In this document: positions 49,648 through 60,815 of the stretch, one piece after another
How the letters are laid out: every line of letters begins with the position of its first letter
How positions within the stretch are numbered: the stretch's first letter is position 1
Assembly: GCA_037127255.1 (NCBI GenBank)
Contig: JBANSL010000003.1
Span: forward strand, 50,562,314-50,626,313
Reading direction: 5' to 3'
Origin: Persicaria tinctoria
Taxonomy: Eukaryota > Streptophyta > Magnoliopsida > Caryophyllales > Polygonaceae
Length of the DNA stretch: 64,000 nucleotides
Made by a program: the position numbers and the translations under genes
Notes under the pieces: model-generated
The model's database searches: none
What the model saw: the letters and a program-made list of their open reading frames with translations, nothing else
What the model was told of the DNA's origin: nothing

Positions 49648-50383
49648 TTTTATTCAATCTTAGCAGTAAATTAACAACCCAAAAACTCCTAAATCCAACA
49701 ACAAACTTCCAACACAAATCAAGCTAATCAACAAAACTCAACACACCTCAAGCTAATAGACCAAATCCTCAACCAAACAGCCCACTAACACAAATATTTC
49801 TCAAGCAAATCACTAAATTTCTATTCTTCAATCAACAAATCACAAATTCACAATAATTTAATAACACAAGTTTCCAATTTCAACTCACAACCAAGAACCA
49901 AACAATACCACCCCAAATCTTTCAAGTCTCCACTGTTCAAACCAAATTCCAACTTAAATCCTCAACTCCACATATTAAAACAAACCACAAACCTCAACTC
50001 CGCAGTGCACAGAGGCGGCGCAGCAGAAGCAGCGGGCGCAGTAGGTGGCGGCGAGCACAACAGCTGGGTCGAAACTTCAGATCCGGGGTGCGAGTTCCAT
50101 GGTGCTTAGGTGGATCCGGCGATAGGTGCTCGGTGGAAGGTCGGATCCAGCAAGGATGGTGAATTAGGGGGGAAGAGAGAGAGAGATTGGGTTCTAGATC
50201 TAAAGATTTGTGGCTTAGTTAGGAGGAAGATGGTGAGGAAGGTTGAATAACAATGGAGGTTTGAGGGGTTTTGATGGTGACGGCAGGAGGAAGAAGGTGA
50301 AGAGAATGACATTGAGGTAGGGTTAGGAATAGATAAAAGATCCCGTGACATAACATGTATGTTTTTTATTTTTTATTTTTTAT
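49648..50383 (-). other. Spacer between integrase and third ORF
   Basis: C- and A-rich on the plus strand, without conserved frames; the 81-codon minus frame at 50,106-50,351 is low complexity. Could be the leader of a spliced or subgenomic RNA for the third ORF, as proposed for env-like ORFs; no clear splice acceptor was fixed. Confidence 0.5.
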
Positions 50384-51560
50384 TTATTTATGTATGAAAA
50401 TCGTCACGGACGTTATGTGGAATGTTCTCGAAGTATGGCTTAACTCTATGACCGTTAACCTTAAAGAGATCATTAGACTTAGGATATAGAGTTCAATTGC
50501 TCCATGAGAGAAAATCCTTGAGATGGTGTAGGGTCCCTCCCACCTTGATCTAAGCTTTCCAGGGAAGAGTTTCACGCGTGATTTGTATAGAAGAACCTTG
50601 TCTTCTATTGTTAGCTCTTTCCGTAGGATGTGTTTGTCGTGCCAAGCCTTGGTCTTTTCCTTGTAGATCACTACATTATCATAAGCATCAAGACGCAATT
50701 CCTCCAGCTCTTGCAATTGAAGCTTTCTGAATTCACCCACTTCATCCAACCTCATATTGCAATTCTTTACAGCCCCATACGCCCTATGCTGAAGCTCCAC
50801 AAGGAGATGACATGCCTTTCCAAAGACAATTCGATAAGGGGACATACCAATAGGAGTCTTATAGGCTGTCCGATAAGCCCAAAGAGCGTCATTGAGCCGT
50901 AGACTCCAATCCTTCCTGTTAGGTGCCACTATTTTCTGAAAAATGGTCTTTATTTCTCTATTTGATATCTCCGCTTGACCATTGGTCTGAGTTGGTCTGA
51001 GGATGATAGTCAATGGACACTCTCTGTGTGACATGGTATTTCTTTAACAAGGTAGTGATCGTCCTGTTGCAGAAATGTGTCCCTCTGTCACTAATTATAG
51101 TCTTAGGTAACCCAAATCTTGCGAAAATGGTGTCTTTCAGGAATTCTGCAACTACGTTAGAATCATCAGTTCTGGTGGCCTTTGCCTCCACCCACTTGGA
51201 GACATAGTCCACCGCAAGCAAAATATATATATTCCCAAAAGAACTAGGGAAGGGACCCATAAAATCGATACCCAAAACATCAAAAATTTAACAAAATATG
51301 ACAGTTGTTTGTGGCATTTCATTCCTAGCAGATATGTTCCCAACCCTCTGGCATCTATCGCATGATTTACAAAAGGCATTAGCATCCCTAAATAAGTGAG
51401 GCCAAAAGAAACCTGCTTCTAAAACTTTCCTAGTAGTCTTTTGTGGACCAAAATGTCCTCCACATTCATGAGCATGGCAAAAAGTAAGGACAGATTGTAC
51501 CTCATTGTCCGACAGACACCTCCTGATTACCTAATCAACACAATGTTTCCAAAGGTAGGG
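50384..51560 (-). pseudogene. Integrase of the Athila element (broken)
   Basis: Zinc-binding HHCC part: HAHECGGHFG ... CKSCDRCQRVG (51,300-51,480). Catalytic core: GIDFMGPF (first Asp), SDRGTHFCN (second Asp), [11 protein letters not shown] (Glu). The C-terminal part has [20 protein letters not shown] and [13 protein letters not shown]; no chromodomain follows. Breaks: a stop before VIRRCLSDNE (about 51,535), a stop before IFDVLGIDF (about 51,285), a 10-bp duplication TTGGTCTGAG at 50,983-51,002 shifting the frame just before the Glu motif, and a one-base shift near 50,490. It would insert cDNA into the genome if intact. Confidence 0.88.
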
Positions 51561-51889
51561 GTCATCCCAAACATAGAAGCGAGAGTCATGTCGAATCTTG
51601 TCATTTTGAGATTTTGTGAATTTTGGTGGAAATTCTCCCGTGACCAAGAAATTCACCATATTGGCAAACCAAGGTCGAGGAGTATGGACACCCATCAACA
51701 ATTCAGGAATATCATGACTTACCTCGTCGGATAGGAAGGAAAAAGACAGAACGGGGGCCTGAATAGCTTGCGGCGGGCGCATCACAATTGTTTGGCCGCG
51801 GGCGCCGCAAGGTTGCGGCGGCCGCAGCACCGTCCGTCTTCGTTATTTCCTGCAGCTGCGAAGAAGTGTGAGTTAGGTAAAATAATGTA
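51561..51889 (-). pseudogene. Pol linker between RNase H and integrase, with GCGGCCGC-rich insert
   Basis: The minus strand encodes TPRPWFANMVNFLVTGEFPP and FYVWDDPYLWKHCVD, the conserved linker before the integrase zinc finger. Upstream of it a GC-rich stretch (51,765-51,835: GCGGCGGGCGCATCAC ... GCGGCGGCCGCAG) replaces expected pol sequence and resembles the GC module in the LTR region at 46,805-46,870. Confidence 0.65.
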
Positions 51890-52282
51890 TCGTCAGGAAA
51901 CTCACCGTTAATGGGTCTTTGATCTTCCGGCTTGTCCTCTCCTTAGACAAGTCTACTAAGGTGGTCCACTACTAAGTTTTCTGCACCTTTCTTATCTTTG
52001 ATTTCAATGTCAAATTAACTTAAAAGTAAAATCCAACGAATCAATCTTGGTTTCGCTTCTTTCTTAGTCAATAAATAGCGAAGAGCAACGTGATCAGTGA
52101 AGATAATTACCTTAGCTCCAAGGAGATGAGAGCTCTTTCTCAGTGGTTGAGTAGTTCCTTTGCGTTCCATTCAGAGTCATGGAGGCATAGTATATGACAT
52201 GAGAGCTCCGTCCTTCCTTTTGTCCCAAAAGAGCCCCCGCAACATAATCGCTAGCGTCACATATAATCTCAAACGGTTGAGA
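51890..52282 (-). pseudogene. RNase H domain of the Athila element (broken)
   Basis: The minus strand gives FEIICDASDYVAGALLGQK (first catalytic Asp), [25 protein letters not shown] (Glu), then shifted [20 protein letters not shown] and KDKKGAENLVVDHLSRL. A frameshift after EKELSS and several stops prevent translation. RNase H would remove the RNA template during reverse transcription. Confidence 0.82.
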
Positions 52283-53969
52283 CTATATGGGTGCTTGATT
52301 TATAAGAGCGCTAGTCAGGCGACCTTTAAGCTTATCAAAGGATGCTCTACACCTGTCATCAAACTCAAAAGCTACTTCCTTTTTCAGTAAATCACAAAGA
52401 GGTGCAGAGATCTTAGAAAAATCCTTAATAAACCTGCGATAGAACCCTACATGGCCTAAAAAGGAGCGAATTTCGCGCACATTGGTGGGGTAAGGTAGAG
52501 ACTGAATGACATCAATCTTAGCCTTATCCACCTCAAGACCCCTGCTAGACACAATATGACCCAAAACAATGCCTTGCTCAACCATAAAATGACACTTTTC
52601 AGAATTAAGGACTAAGTTGGTGTCTACACACCGCATAAGCACAAGTGACAAATGATACAAGCAAGTATCAAAATCATCTCCATGTATAGTGAAGTCATCC
52701 ATAAATACTTATATAAAGCGCTCTACATACTCAGAAAACATGCTTACCATACACCGTTGGAAAGTCCCAAGTGCATTACAAAGCCCAAAAGGTATTATGC
52801 GATATGCAAAAGTGACAAAGGGGCATGTAAATGTCGTTTTTTCTAGATCCTCCGGTTATATTGGTACCTAAAAATACCCTGAGTAGCCATCTAAAAAGCA
52901 ATAAAAGGAGCGTCCGGCAAGGCGCTCAAGCATTTGATCAATAAAGGGAAGGGGAAAGTGGTCCTTGTGAGTAACTGCATTCAATTTACGATAATCAATA
53001 CAGACTCTCCAACCAGTTTGTACCCTGCTAGGGACCAATTCACCATCCTTATTTTCAACAACAGTAATACCTCCCTTCTTAGGGACAACCTGAGTAGGAC
53101 TCACCCATTTGCTTTCAGATATGGGAAAGATCATACCTGCCTGAAGGAGCTTAAGCACCTCCTTCTTTACCACTTCTATCATTGGCGGGTTGAGTCTCCG
53201 CTGAGGTTGTCTAGATGGCTTGGCATCATCCTCCAATAGTATCCTATGCATGCAGAGGGTAGGACTGATGCCGTTAATGTCTGCTATCGTCCATCCTAAC
53301 GCCTCCTTGTTCTCCCTTAGAAAAGTCACCAATCGCTCCTCCTGTCCAAAAGTCAATTTGTTAGAAATAATGACAGGTAAAGTATCATTCTCACCAATAA
53401 AAGCATATTTAAGGAGATTAGGAAGTTGTTTCAATTCACCATCAACCGCTTGGATTATAGATGGAAGAAGCTTTTCAGTAGGAATGGTCAGCTCGATGCG
53501 GTCTCCCCTTGGTGGCACATAGGTGGGAGATCGATGGTCTAAAGCTATTATAGCCTCCTGCAAATCAGATGACAATACATAATCTCTAGCAATTTCATCT
53601 ATAGAAGCATGTAAAGCAACATCCATCTCATCAACACAATCCAAATCAAAACAATCTTGTGCCATAGTATCAATAATATCCACAAAGCACAGAGAAGGAT
53701 CATCAGATGGAAATTTCATGGAATCATAAATATTATATTCAACTCTTTGACCATCAAATTCCATAGTAAGAGATCTTGAATAGACATCTATCTTAGTCCT
53801 AGCAGTTTTCAGAAAAGGTCTGCCCAACAGAATAGGGCCTTCATTGTTACCAGGACCCATGTCAATCACAAAGAAATCAGCAGGGAATATCAAGTTGTCA
53901 ACCATAACCAAGACATCTTCAACAATCCCTTTCGAGTAGATAGTAGATCGATCAGCAAGTTGAATTACT
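52283..53969 (-). pseudogene. Protease end and reverse transcriptase of the Athila element
   Basis: Upstream end cut at 53,969 inside the protease region (QLADRSTIYSKGIVEDVLV, PADFFVIDM, ILLGRPFLKTARTKID). RT: KSKWVSP-type entry ISESKWVSPTQVVPKKGG, WRVCIDYRKLNAVTHKDHFP, FIDQMLERLAG, DGYSGY; then a catalytic FMDDF box near 52,700 and FLGHVGFYRRFIKDFSKI. Three stops lie between DGYSGYF (52,868) and MDDF, one directly before VFMDDF. The frame 52,868-53,911 is otherwise open for 347 codons. Copies RNA to DNA in virus-like particles when intact. Confidence 0.9.
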
Positions 53970-56900
53970 TGTAACGGCCCGGGATTATGATTCCCGAGTT
54001 ACGTTTCGAGGGATGAAACCCCTCATTGGGATCTTGCCCCCCGAGTACAGGTTGAAGGTTTGAAATCGAAGATGTGTAGTTTAAAGTGGGATTTCGCACC
54101 CAAATCCGAAAGGTCCGTTGGAGACCCCGGGGTAAACCCTTGTACCTGCCCTAAGTCTAAAACGCGGAAAATCCTTTATCATGCACAGGGCATGAGTTCT
54201 GAAAACGATACAACGGGCGCCACGACAGAGCCGGGTCAAAACAGAATATAAGTAGGGAGAAATCCCAAAAGCATGAATCTGGTGAAGTCAGGTTTCAAAC
54301 ACTCACTCTCCGCCATAAGAATAGACCCCGTCATAACAGCACAAAATCAAGCAGTGTATCGGGTACCTGAAACTATACCACCAAGTCAGGCCAAGAGTCC
54401 GCTCGCGGGTCCTCAGACCGCGTTGAGGACATATAATACGCCTATACCTAGAATAAAGGATGCCTTCATGCAGTACTAGAATATTAACCACACTATCATG
54501 TTCCTAATTCATATGTGCAGAATAATAAGTAAGGCCTTAACAAAGAATATCAAGTGGTATATCCCTCTTCTACCTCTGCACCCCTTCCCGTTACTGCAGA
54601 GACTGGCCAGTTCGGGCTATAGCATAGCAATTTCCTCGTGGTGGTGCACAAACCACGGCATCATCATATCATATCATCTCGTCAATTGCCCGATGGTGAT
54701 GGGCTATCATATCATGCTCATATCGTGGATCTTGCGAAAAGAAAATAATAATGCTGATAATAGTAAAAGTGTTCCAACGACTCGAATGACTCAGGACAAA
54801 ACCCGATGGGACTAGGCTGTCATATGAACCTAGCAAGGACTCACAGATAACGGTCAATCTGTATTCAAACGCATACAGAATAAGAATGCTCATTCGTAAG
54901 TGCAATTCCTAAGCATGATACTACATGACATTCTTTTATGCATATGCAACACCTACATACTATATGACACATCAAGCAAGAGGTACTGGTTACTGAGTAA
55001 GCCCCAAAAGACTTACGTGGTTAGCAGATCGGCAACAGGAGAATCCAGCACACAATATTCACAATCACAGAGTATCACCTAGTACATAATGGAATATACA
55101 TAAGTCTACATCCAACTATTAAGCACTCAAGCACACCTCAATCATTAGAACAAGTAACATATTATGAAAGTCATTTCATCGCATCATCCGCTCCTCAAGA
55201 CCACATCGTTCTCCATAAATCATTCAACCAATTCCGCATGTTCATATACATCATTTCCGCATATACCTCAACGGTTCATCAAAATCATAAGACATAATTT
55301 GTGTGATATAAAATCCTACTAGATTGTCATAATTATCCAACATTTAATCTCATATAATAATTCACCACAAGTCATGCTATTAGTCATACATATCATACTG
55401 TTAGTCAAACGATCATATTATCATGCTAGTTAGTCATCGAATAAGTTTTATTCCCAAGTTAGTTTCAGAACCGTTTCAAATCCTAGTTTAAATAGTTAAG
55501 TATTCCGACCCTTGAAAATATTCGTCAAATTCCCTTTTAAATTTATTTATTAGATTACTTTCCAACCTTGAAATTCTTTTCCAAATTCTTTATAAATCTT
55601 GAAGTCCCAATAATATATTTTAAATCTCAAATAGTATTACATGATATTTTAAATATCATTTATTTGACACTTTTATAAATTATTTCCAAATTCTCTAAAA
55701 TCCCGACCATTTTTATTTAATAAATCAACCCTTATAAATCTCCCAAAATAATATTTTATCTTTTAAATCCTCAATAATAGTGTATAATAATTTTAATACC
55801 GCTAATTAGGTAAATAATAAACGGATAACCCGAACCGAACCGAACCCATATAAATAATCCCCAAACTGGTTCTATATATAACAAAATAGGAGGTGTCCCC
55901 ACATGGTATGCCACATCAGCTTCATCTTCATTCTTCAAATGAAGCTTCCCGCCGACCATGGCTGCTCGACGTCGCCTCCGTCTCGTGCTCCCGCTCTCGA
56001 GCTCACCTGCCACGCTTGACATCGCTCCTAGCTCGCGTCTCATGCTTGCCCGCTCGTCCTCATCCTCGCCCGCTCGCGCTCTCGCCCCAGCTCGCTCTCG
56101 ACGCTCACTTAGCCTCACCTCTCGCGCTCTCGGCCTCACTCGAGCTCGCCGGAGCTCGAGCTCACCCGATCGCCCCACACCCAGCCCTCGCTCATTCCCA
56201 ACTAATCTAAACATTGAATAAATCACGAATTTGAATCGAGGAAAGAAAGGAAGGCTTGGGTGCTCACCGAGGAGTTCGCGACTTCGGAGCTCTCGATCGG
56301 AGCTCTGGGCATCGTCGGAGGCTCAAAATGGCTCGTCGGACCTGCGGCGGATATGGGTGAGCGTGATGGTAGGGCTCGAGAGTTGTTTGGATCGAAAACA
56401 AAGGAGAACGGCTTACCGAAGCGGCGAAGCGCGCTCGAACCGGGGAAGGAGGGAAACGTTGGCGGTTCCGGCGGCTCCTGGGTGGCGTCGGGATGGCGGT
56501 GGACATCGGTGGAGGTGTAGGCTAGTGCTGCTGCTGCTGCTCTTCAAGATATAAGGAGGGACGAGGTGTGGGCGTGTGGTGATCGACGGTTCTTGCCCTC
56601 GGCAAAACAGAGGAGAAGGAAGCGACTGCGGTGGTGGTTGACGCCGATGGCAGTGAGGCTAATGGCGGCGATGACTGAGGTAACGCGGTGGTGATGAAGA
56701 AGGAGCTGAGGCTGAGGAGCTTTTAGCGGTGGCGGCGTTGGAACGAGATGAGGGGCGGGACGGTGTGAGGTGAAAGTGATGGAGTAGGAGACGGGTTGAA
56801 ATAGATAGGGATGGGCTCAATTTGCAAGGTAAACTGAGGGAGTTGGTGCGGGGTTACGTGTGGAATTTGGTTAAACTAACTACTCGGAAACAACTCCCAA

Positions 56901-57165
56901 ATACGCGAAATTCAAAACCCGCAATTAGTTTTCAAGTGTTAGTTTTTCCGACTCTCGCACTCTCGATCAATTAGATTTTTTTTTAAAACGACCAAAATAT
57001 CACTATCCGATAATTATTTTGAATTTTCGAGGTAAAAGAATGGAAATTATTCATCAAATTTTATATTCCGGTTGAAATCCGCTAAACGAGTTTTAAAACC
57101 GATTAATGTTCATTTCTAATTCTCTTTTTCTGGAAAATTAGGATTTGATAATCCGAGCCTTTACA
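53970..57165 (-). repeat. 3' LTR of copy E (3,196 bp)
   Basis: The plus strand reads TGTAACGGCCCGGG...GAGCCTTTACA. The twin hairpins are at the left end. The block near 54,600-54,720 has an extra GTGGTGCACAAACCACGG palindromic insertion. The GC island at 55,940-56,760 has several overlapping artefact frames on both strands. Confidence 0.92.
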
Positions 57166-57177
57166 TCATCCATCTCT
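57166..57177 (-). promoter_or_regulatory. Polypurine tract, copy E
   Basis: The minus strand reads AGAGATGGATGA directly before TGTAAAGG; one G-to-A change from copy B. Confidence 0.72.
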
Positions 57178-60100
57178 AAAAACAAGTCTCGTCCCCGAGA
57201 CTAAAATCATTTTAAAACAGGGGAGGAAGTTTGAAATCGTTGAGTCAAAGAATCATGCCATTGATCCCGTGAACACCTCATAAGTGCCCCTATGAGATCT
57301 TCACAGTACCGTTGCCGTGATCATAATATCCCCAAATAGACCGTAGTAAGAATGTAATATGGGCCCCTACCACATCCTTACTCCGACTCTTTGGCTATAT
57401 CATAACTCAAATACTTGTATCCACTTCGTGGGGCGTTATAATGAAAACTAGAGTCATATTAGTTTCTTAAAATCCAAGTCAGTCTCTTCTGAAACACCGT
57501 TCAAAATTTCAAGTTCGACGTTAGCCAAAATAATTTTCAACTTCTCAGTTCATTCTACCATCCACCTCTAAGGGCTTATCCCATATTCTCTTCCTAGGTT
57601 CCAAGTCAAAATCAAATTCCAATACTTCAGCTTCCATCATTTCTATCATCAAGAATCGTATATATAATAACAATCATAGCTCACATTTAATAGAATGACA
57701 TAAACACGTCAAGTACAGTCGTATACCATAATATATCTAGCATCGTATCGTCCACGGTAGGATTTATCACACCATCTCACAGAAGTGACACACCTTATCA
57801 ATCAGATAAGCCCTTCACATCAAACAGATAAACACATCATATCAATCAGATAAGCACGTCATATCAAATAGATAAGTATATCATATCAATCAGGTAAGCA
57901 CATCATACTCATGCTACTGCCAAGCGTCATTACATTAGAGACAAATAAGTACTTCCGTACACTAGCATTCCATCGAGTTCAGGGGATAACTATGTTAGTA
58001 CTAATAGTTCACTATTGTCAACGACAATACATCATAGAATCAACATCGTCTATAGCATAGAATTCGCACCACATTCGGCCCCAATTAAAGTGTACGCTAG
58101 ATCACATCCTCAAGAGAACCTGCCTATAACTATCAATCATGACAAGACACGACCACTACCCATCAACTCTTGCATTAAGATCAAATTCACCAAGGTCTAC
58201 CAACCAAAACCACTACTAGTTCTAGACACCATTGCATCCTGCTCACATACAACCTTTCTAGCCTCGTAACTATTTGCAATCACGGCCGAATACCCCAAAC
58301 CAACTACTAGGCATCACAACTCCTATGCCATCAAGCCATCTAAGGGCCAATCCATTTCGACATCCCGATCTCAAGTCTTACCTTCCACTCGACCATCTAA
58401 ACTATTTCAAGAAGTTCCCAATCACACGGTTTCCTGATCCGACAAGCTTAACAACTCGACCAACTACGTACCAAGACTCCTTATCAAACGCACCCTCGTC
58501 CTAGGGATCCTCTACCGGTCCCATCTTTACCCTCTAATAGAAAATTCGGTGTCCTCAACTGAACCGCTCTCACGATTGATCTAGACACTTCTTAACAATC
58601 TCACTTACTCTTCCTAGGCTCTTAAGACACCGCCCGACCATCATCTCCTAAAGAGACATCTTGAATCACCTTGCTAACTTAATCATATTCCACGCACAAC
58701 TGACCACTCTCACTAACCATCCACCTCTAAGAATCCAACTCATCCTAATCATCTCACACCCGTAACTCTCGACCAACTTTAATGCAGAAATCCATCTCGT
58801 GCTACTCCCAACCACGAATTACCAAGACCCTCATCACCAACGCCTATCCTCAAAGACCAACTACTGATCTTTACCTACTCATCCCATTCTAGAACTCACG
58901 CAACCTGAACCACTCATGACTTCTCAAGCTGACCTATCCTAGATCCTCTTCCCAACATTAACCGAATTTACCTCATGTTACCACTCCTTAACCGCGACCA
59001 TTATCCCCAATGAAACCTTCTGTCACCCTAACTCGAATTACCCATAACATCACAACTTGACCAATTCTCCCACGATTTTCCAACCAATAGGATTCCCACT
59101 GAACTCCTATTACATCCTCGTCCGAATTTCCTAATCACCGAAACTTCCCCATCCTTCTAAAATCTCTTATCCTCTAGCGTCCTCAACACTTTCTGCTTTG
59201 CCTAGTTCCCAAATTCATGCTCATAATCTCCCTATCTCAACCTTAAGCCCATAGTCTTACTAGAAATCTCAACTATGTCCTGGCCTAGCTACGAGTCTTT
59301 CCTTGAAGATTCATCTCACATCCTCAAATACCTCAATAGCCACAATGACCTCCACTCATAAATCCCGTTTCATTCCCTATGCCAAAATCCTCCAACAATG
59401 CATCTAGAAATCCTTCACTCATAGATTCCCAAAGCATTACCAATGCTATCTAAACAACCCCAAATACTCATCACACGAACAATCCTGGTTTGAACAACCT
59501 AATATCTCCAATCGATAATTTCCCAAGCAACCTCATACTACTCTTTCTTGGCAATTCCTCAACCTCATCATTTACCAAAAACCGCTCTCAATCACCGCAC
59601 ATAGAACCTAGTATAGACCACAACCGCTACCCTCCTATCCTAAACGCTCACACCGTGCTCCCATTACGTACCGACACTTCTAGCTAGGACATCTCCCTCA
59701 AAATCTCGCCAACTATCCCCACTCCTCACCTAAGACCTGCTTGGAGCTCAACTATACTCACCGACCACTATCTCCGACCAGTCCCAACTCACTCGGCTCT
59801 ACCCAAGCTAACACATCCACCCTGCACACCCTCTCGCTCATCTCATTACTAAGAACAAAGACTTCAATCCCTCTGCCACTTTTCGACCTATCTTACCGAA
59901 GAATCTCTCGACTCATGCCCAAGCAGAAGAAGCACCACACATATAACCCATAACCTACTCACCAGTAAGTCAGTATACCAAGCATCAAGGCACCTCATCA
60001 TAGAAGCAAATTAGTCAGGCAATCATTGCTACCAGTTCAACACATTCATCATCACACATTCAATTATGTCAGTTCTAGGCCTATCACACAACATCAATTC

Positions 60101-60409
60101 CGATTAGTATAAAAGAATCTACGATTTGAATTAAGAATGATCTTCCTCGTGTAAGATGGGAGGAACCTGTTCATGACTGTCATCTTTGCAGCATATTTGT
60201 CCTTTTTGCCATCAGTGACGTTGTTCCTGGGGCCTAGGGGTCATGGACCCATCTCACTTCCGCAGCGAAGCTCCTTGCCACTTGGTTGTCGGTTCTTTCT
60301 TGCATGGCGGCGCTCATCAAAGGATCATAAGGGTTAGAAGTTATGGAGATAGGGGAGAGACAAGGGCGGACAACACAACTTCCTTAAGAGCTCAGACATG
60401 GACCAGGAC
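57178..60409 (-). mobile_element. Internal domain of copy E
   Basis: Collinear, inverted, with 22,370-25,307 of copy C. CTCGTCCCCGAGAC lies next to the polypurine tract. Additional AGAGGTGGAT tracts read on the minus strand occur near 57,565 and 58,720. The plus-strand frames (up to 84 codons) are not conserved. It ends at CAGACATGGACCAGGAC where homology to copy C stops. Confidence 0.85.
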
Positions 60410-60439
60410 CAATGGTCGAAATATCGGGTATCAGGGTAT

Positions 60440-60510
60440 TATCGGTTTGGGGTAAAAAGGATATATCGAGGATATATCGGGATATATCGGATTTATCGGA
60501 TTCGCAAATT
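60440..60510. repeat. Subterminal GGATATATCG repeats of the hAT element
   Basis: GGATATATCG, GGATATATCG, GGGATATATCGG, GGATTTATCGGATT follow each other, with related ATATCGGGTATC and TATCGGTTTGG just before. Short repeated subterminal motifs are usual transposase-binding sites in hAT elements. Confidence 0.75.
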
Positions 60511-60815
60511 TTTACCTATAAATATTATATTTATACTTTAAAATTTAAAAATACACATGAAAAATTAATATTTAAATTGTAAAATTACCAAATGAATTTA
60601 AAAAAAATAAAAACAACTCAAAAAAAGCTAAAGCTAGCTTATGTAGTTACGCAAGGGTGCAAGTGCAACACTAATGTCTTAGTCTTAACTTAACGATCAA
60701 CATACAAAATAGGTTTGACAATCAAAGATTCAAAATACACAAATAGTACTTCAATTAAAAAGACTAACTAGGAATTTAAGATAGTCATCAACATACAAAA
60801 ACCACAAGTAGTAGT
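60511..60815. other. 3' non-coding part of hAT element
   Basis: AT-rich, no frame; downstream (minus strand) of the transposase stop codon. Confidence 0.5.

Larger units (their letters stand above)
45898..53969 (-). mobile_element. Athila-type Ty3/gypsy retrotransposon, degenerate and 5'-truncated
   Basis: The order on the minus strand is end of protease, reverse transcriptase, RNase H, integrase, a third ORF, purine-rich motif, then 3' LTR. Sequence style ([35 protein letters not shown]) is that of the Athila/Calypso lineage, which lacks a chromodomain and has an extra ORF after pol. The 5' LTR, gag and most of the protease are missing because LARD copy E begins at 53,970. All coding parts contain stops or frameshifts. 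The left edge at TGTGACGG (45,898) is inferred. Confidence 0.85.
53970..60409 (-). mobile_element. LARD-like retrotransposon copy E (3' half)
   Basis: Minus orientation: 3' LTR at 53,970-57,165 next to Athila protease sequence, polypurine side at 57,166, internal domain running right to 60,409, where a hAT element begins. Flank TTACT (53,965-53,969) is the likely target duplication; its partner lies outside the window. Collinear with copies B and C. The internal part is again non-coding. Confidence 0.88.

Noticed and set aside
45898..53969. Endogenous pararetrovirus or other viral insertion
   Set aside because: Domain order (RT-RNase H before integrase), LTR-side motifs and Athila-type sequence identify a Ty3/gypsy retrotransposon; no movement or coat protein is seen.
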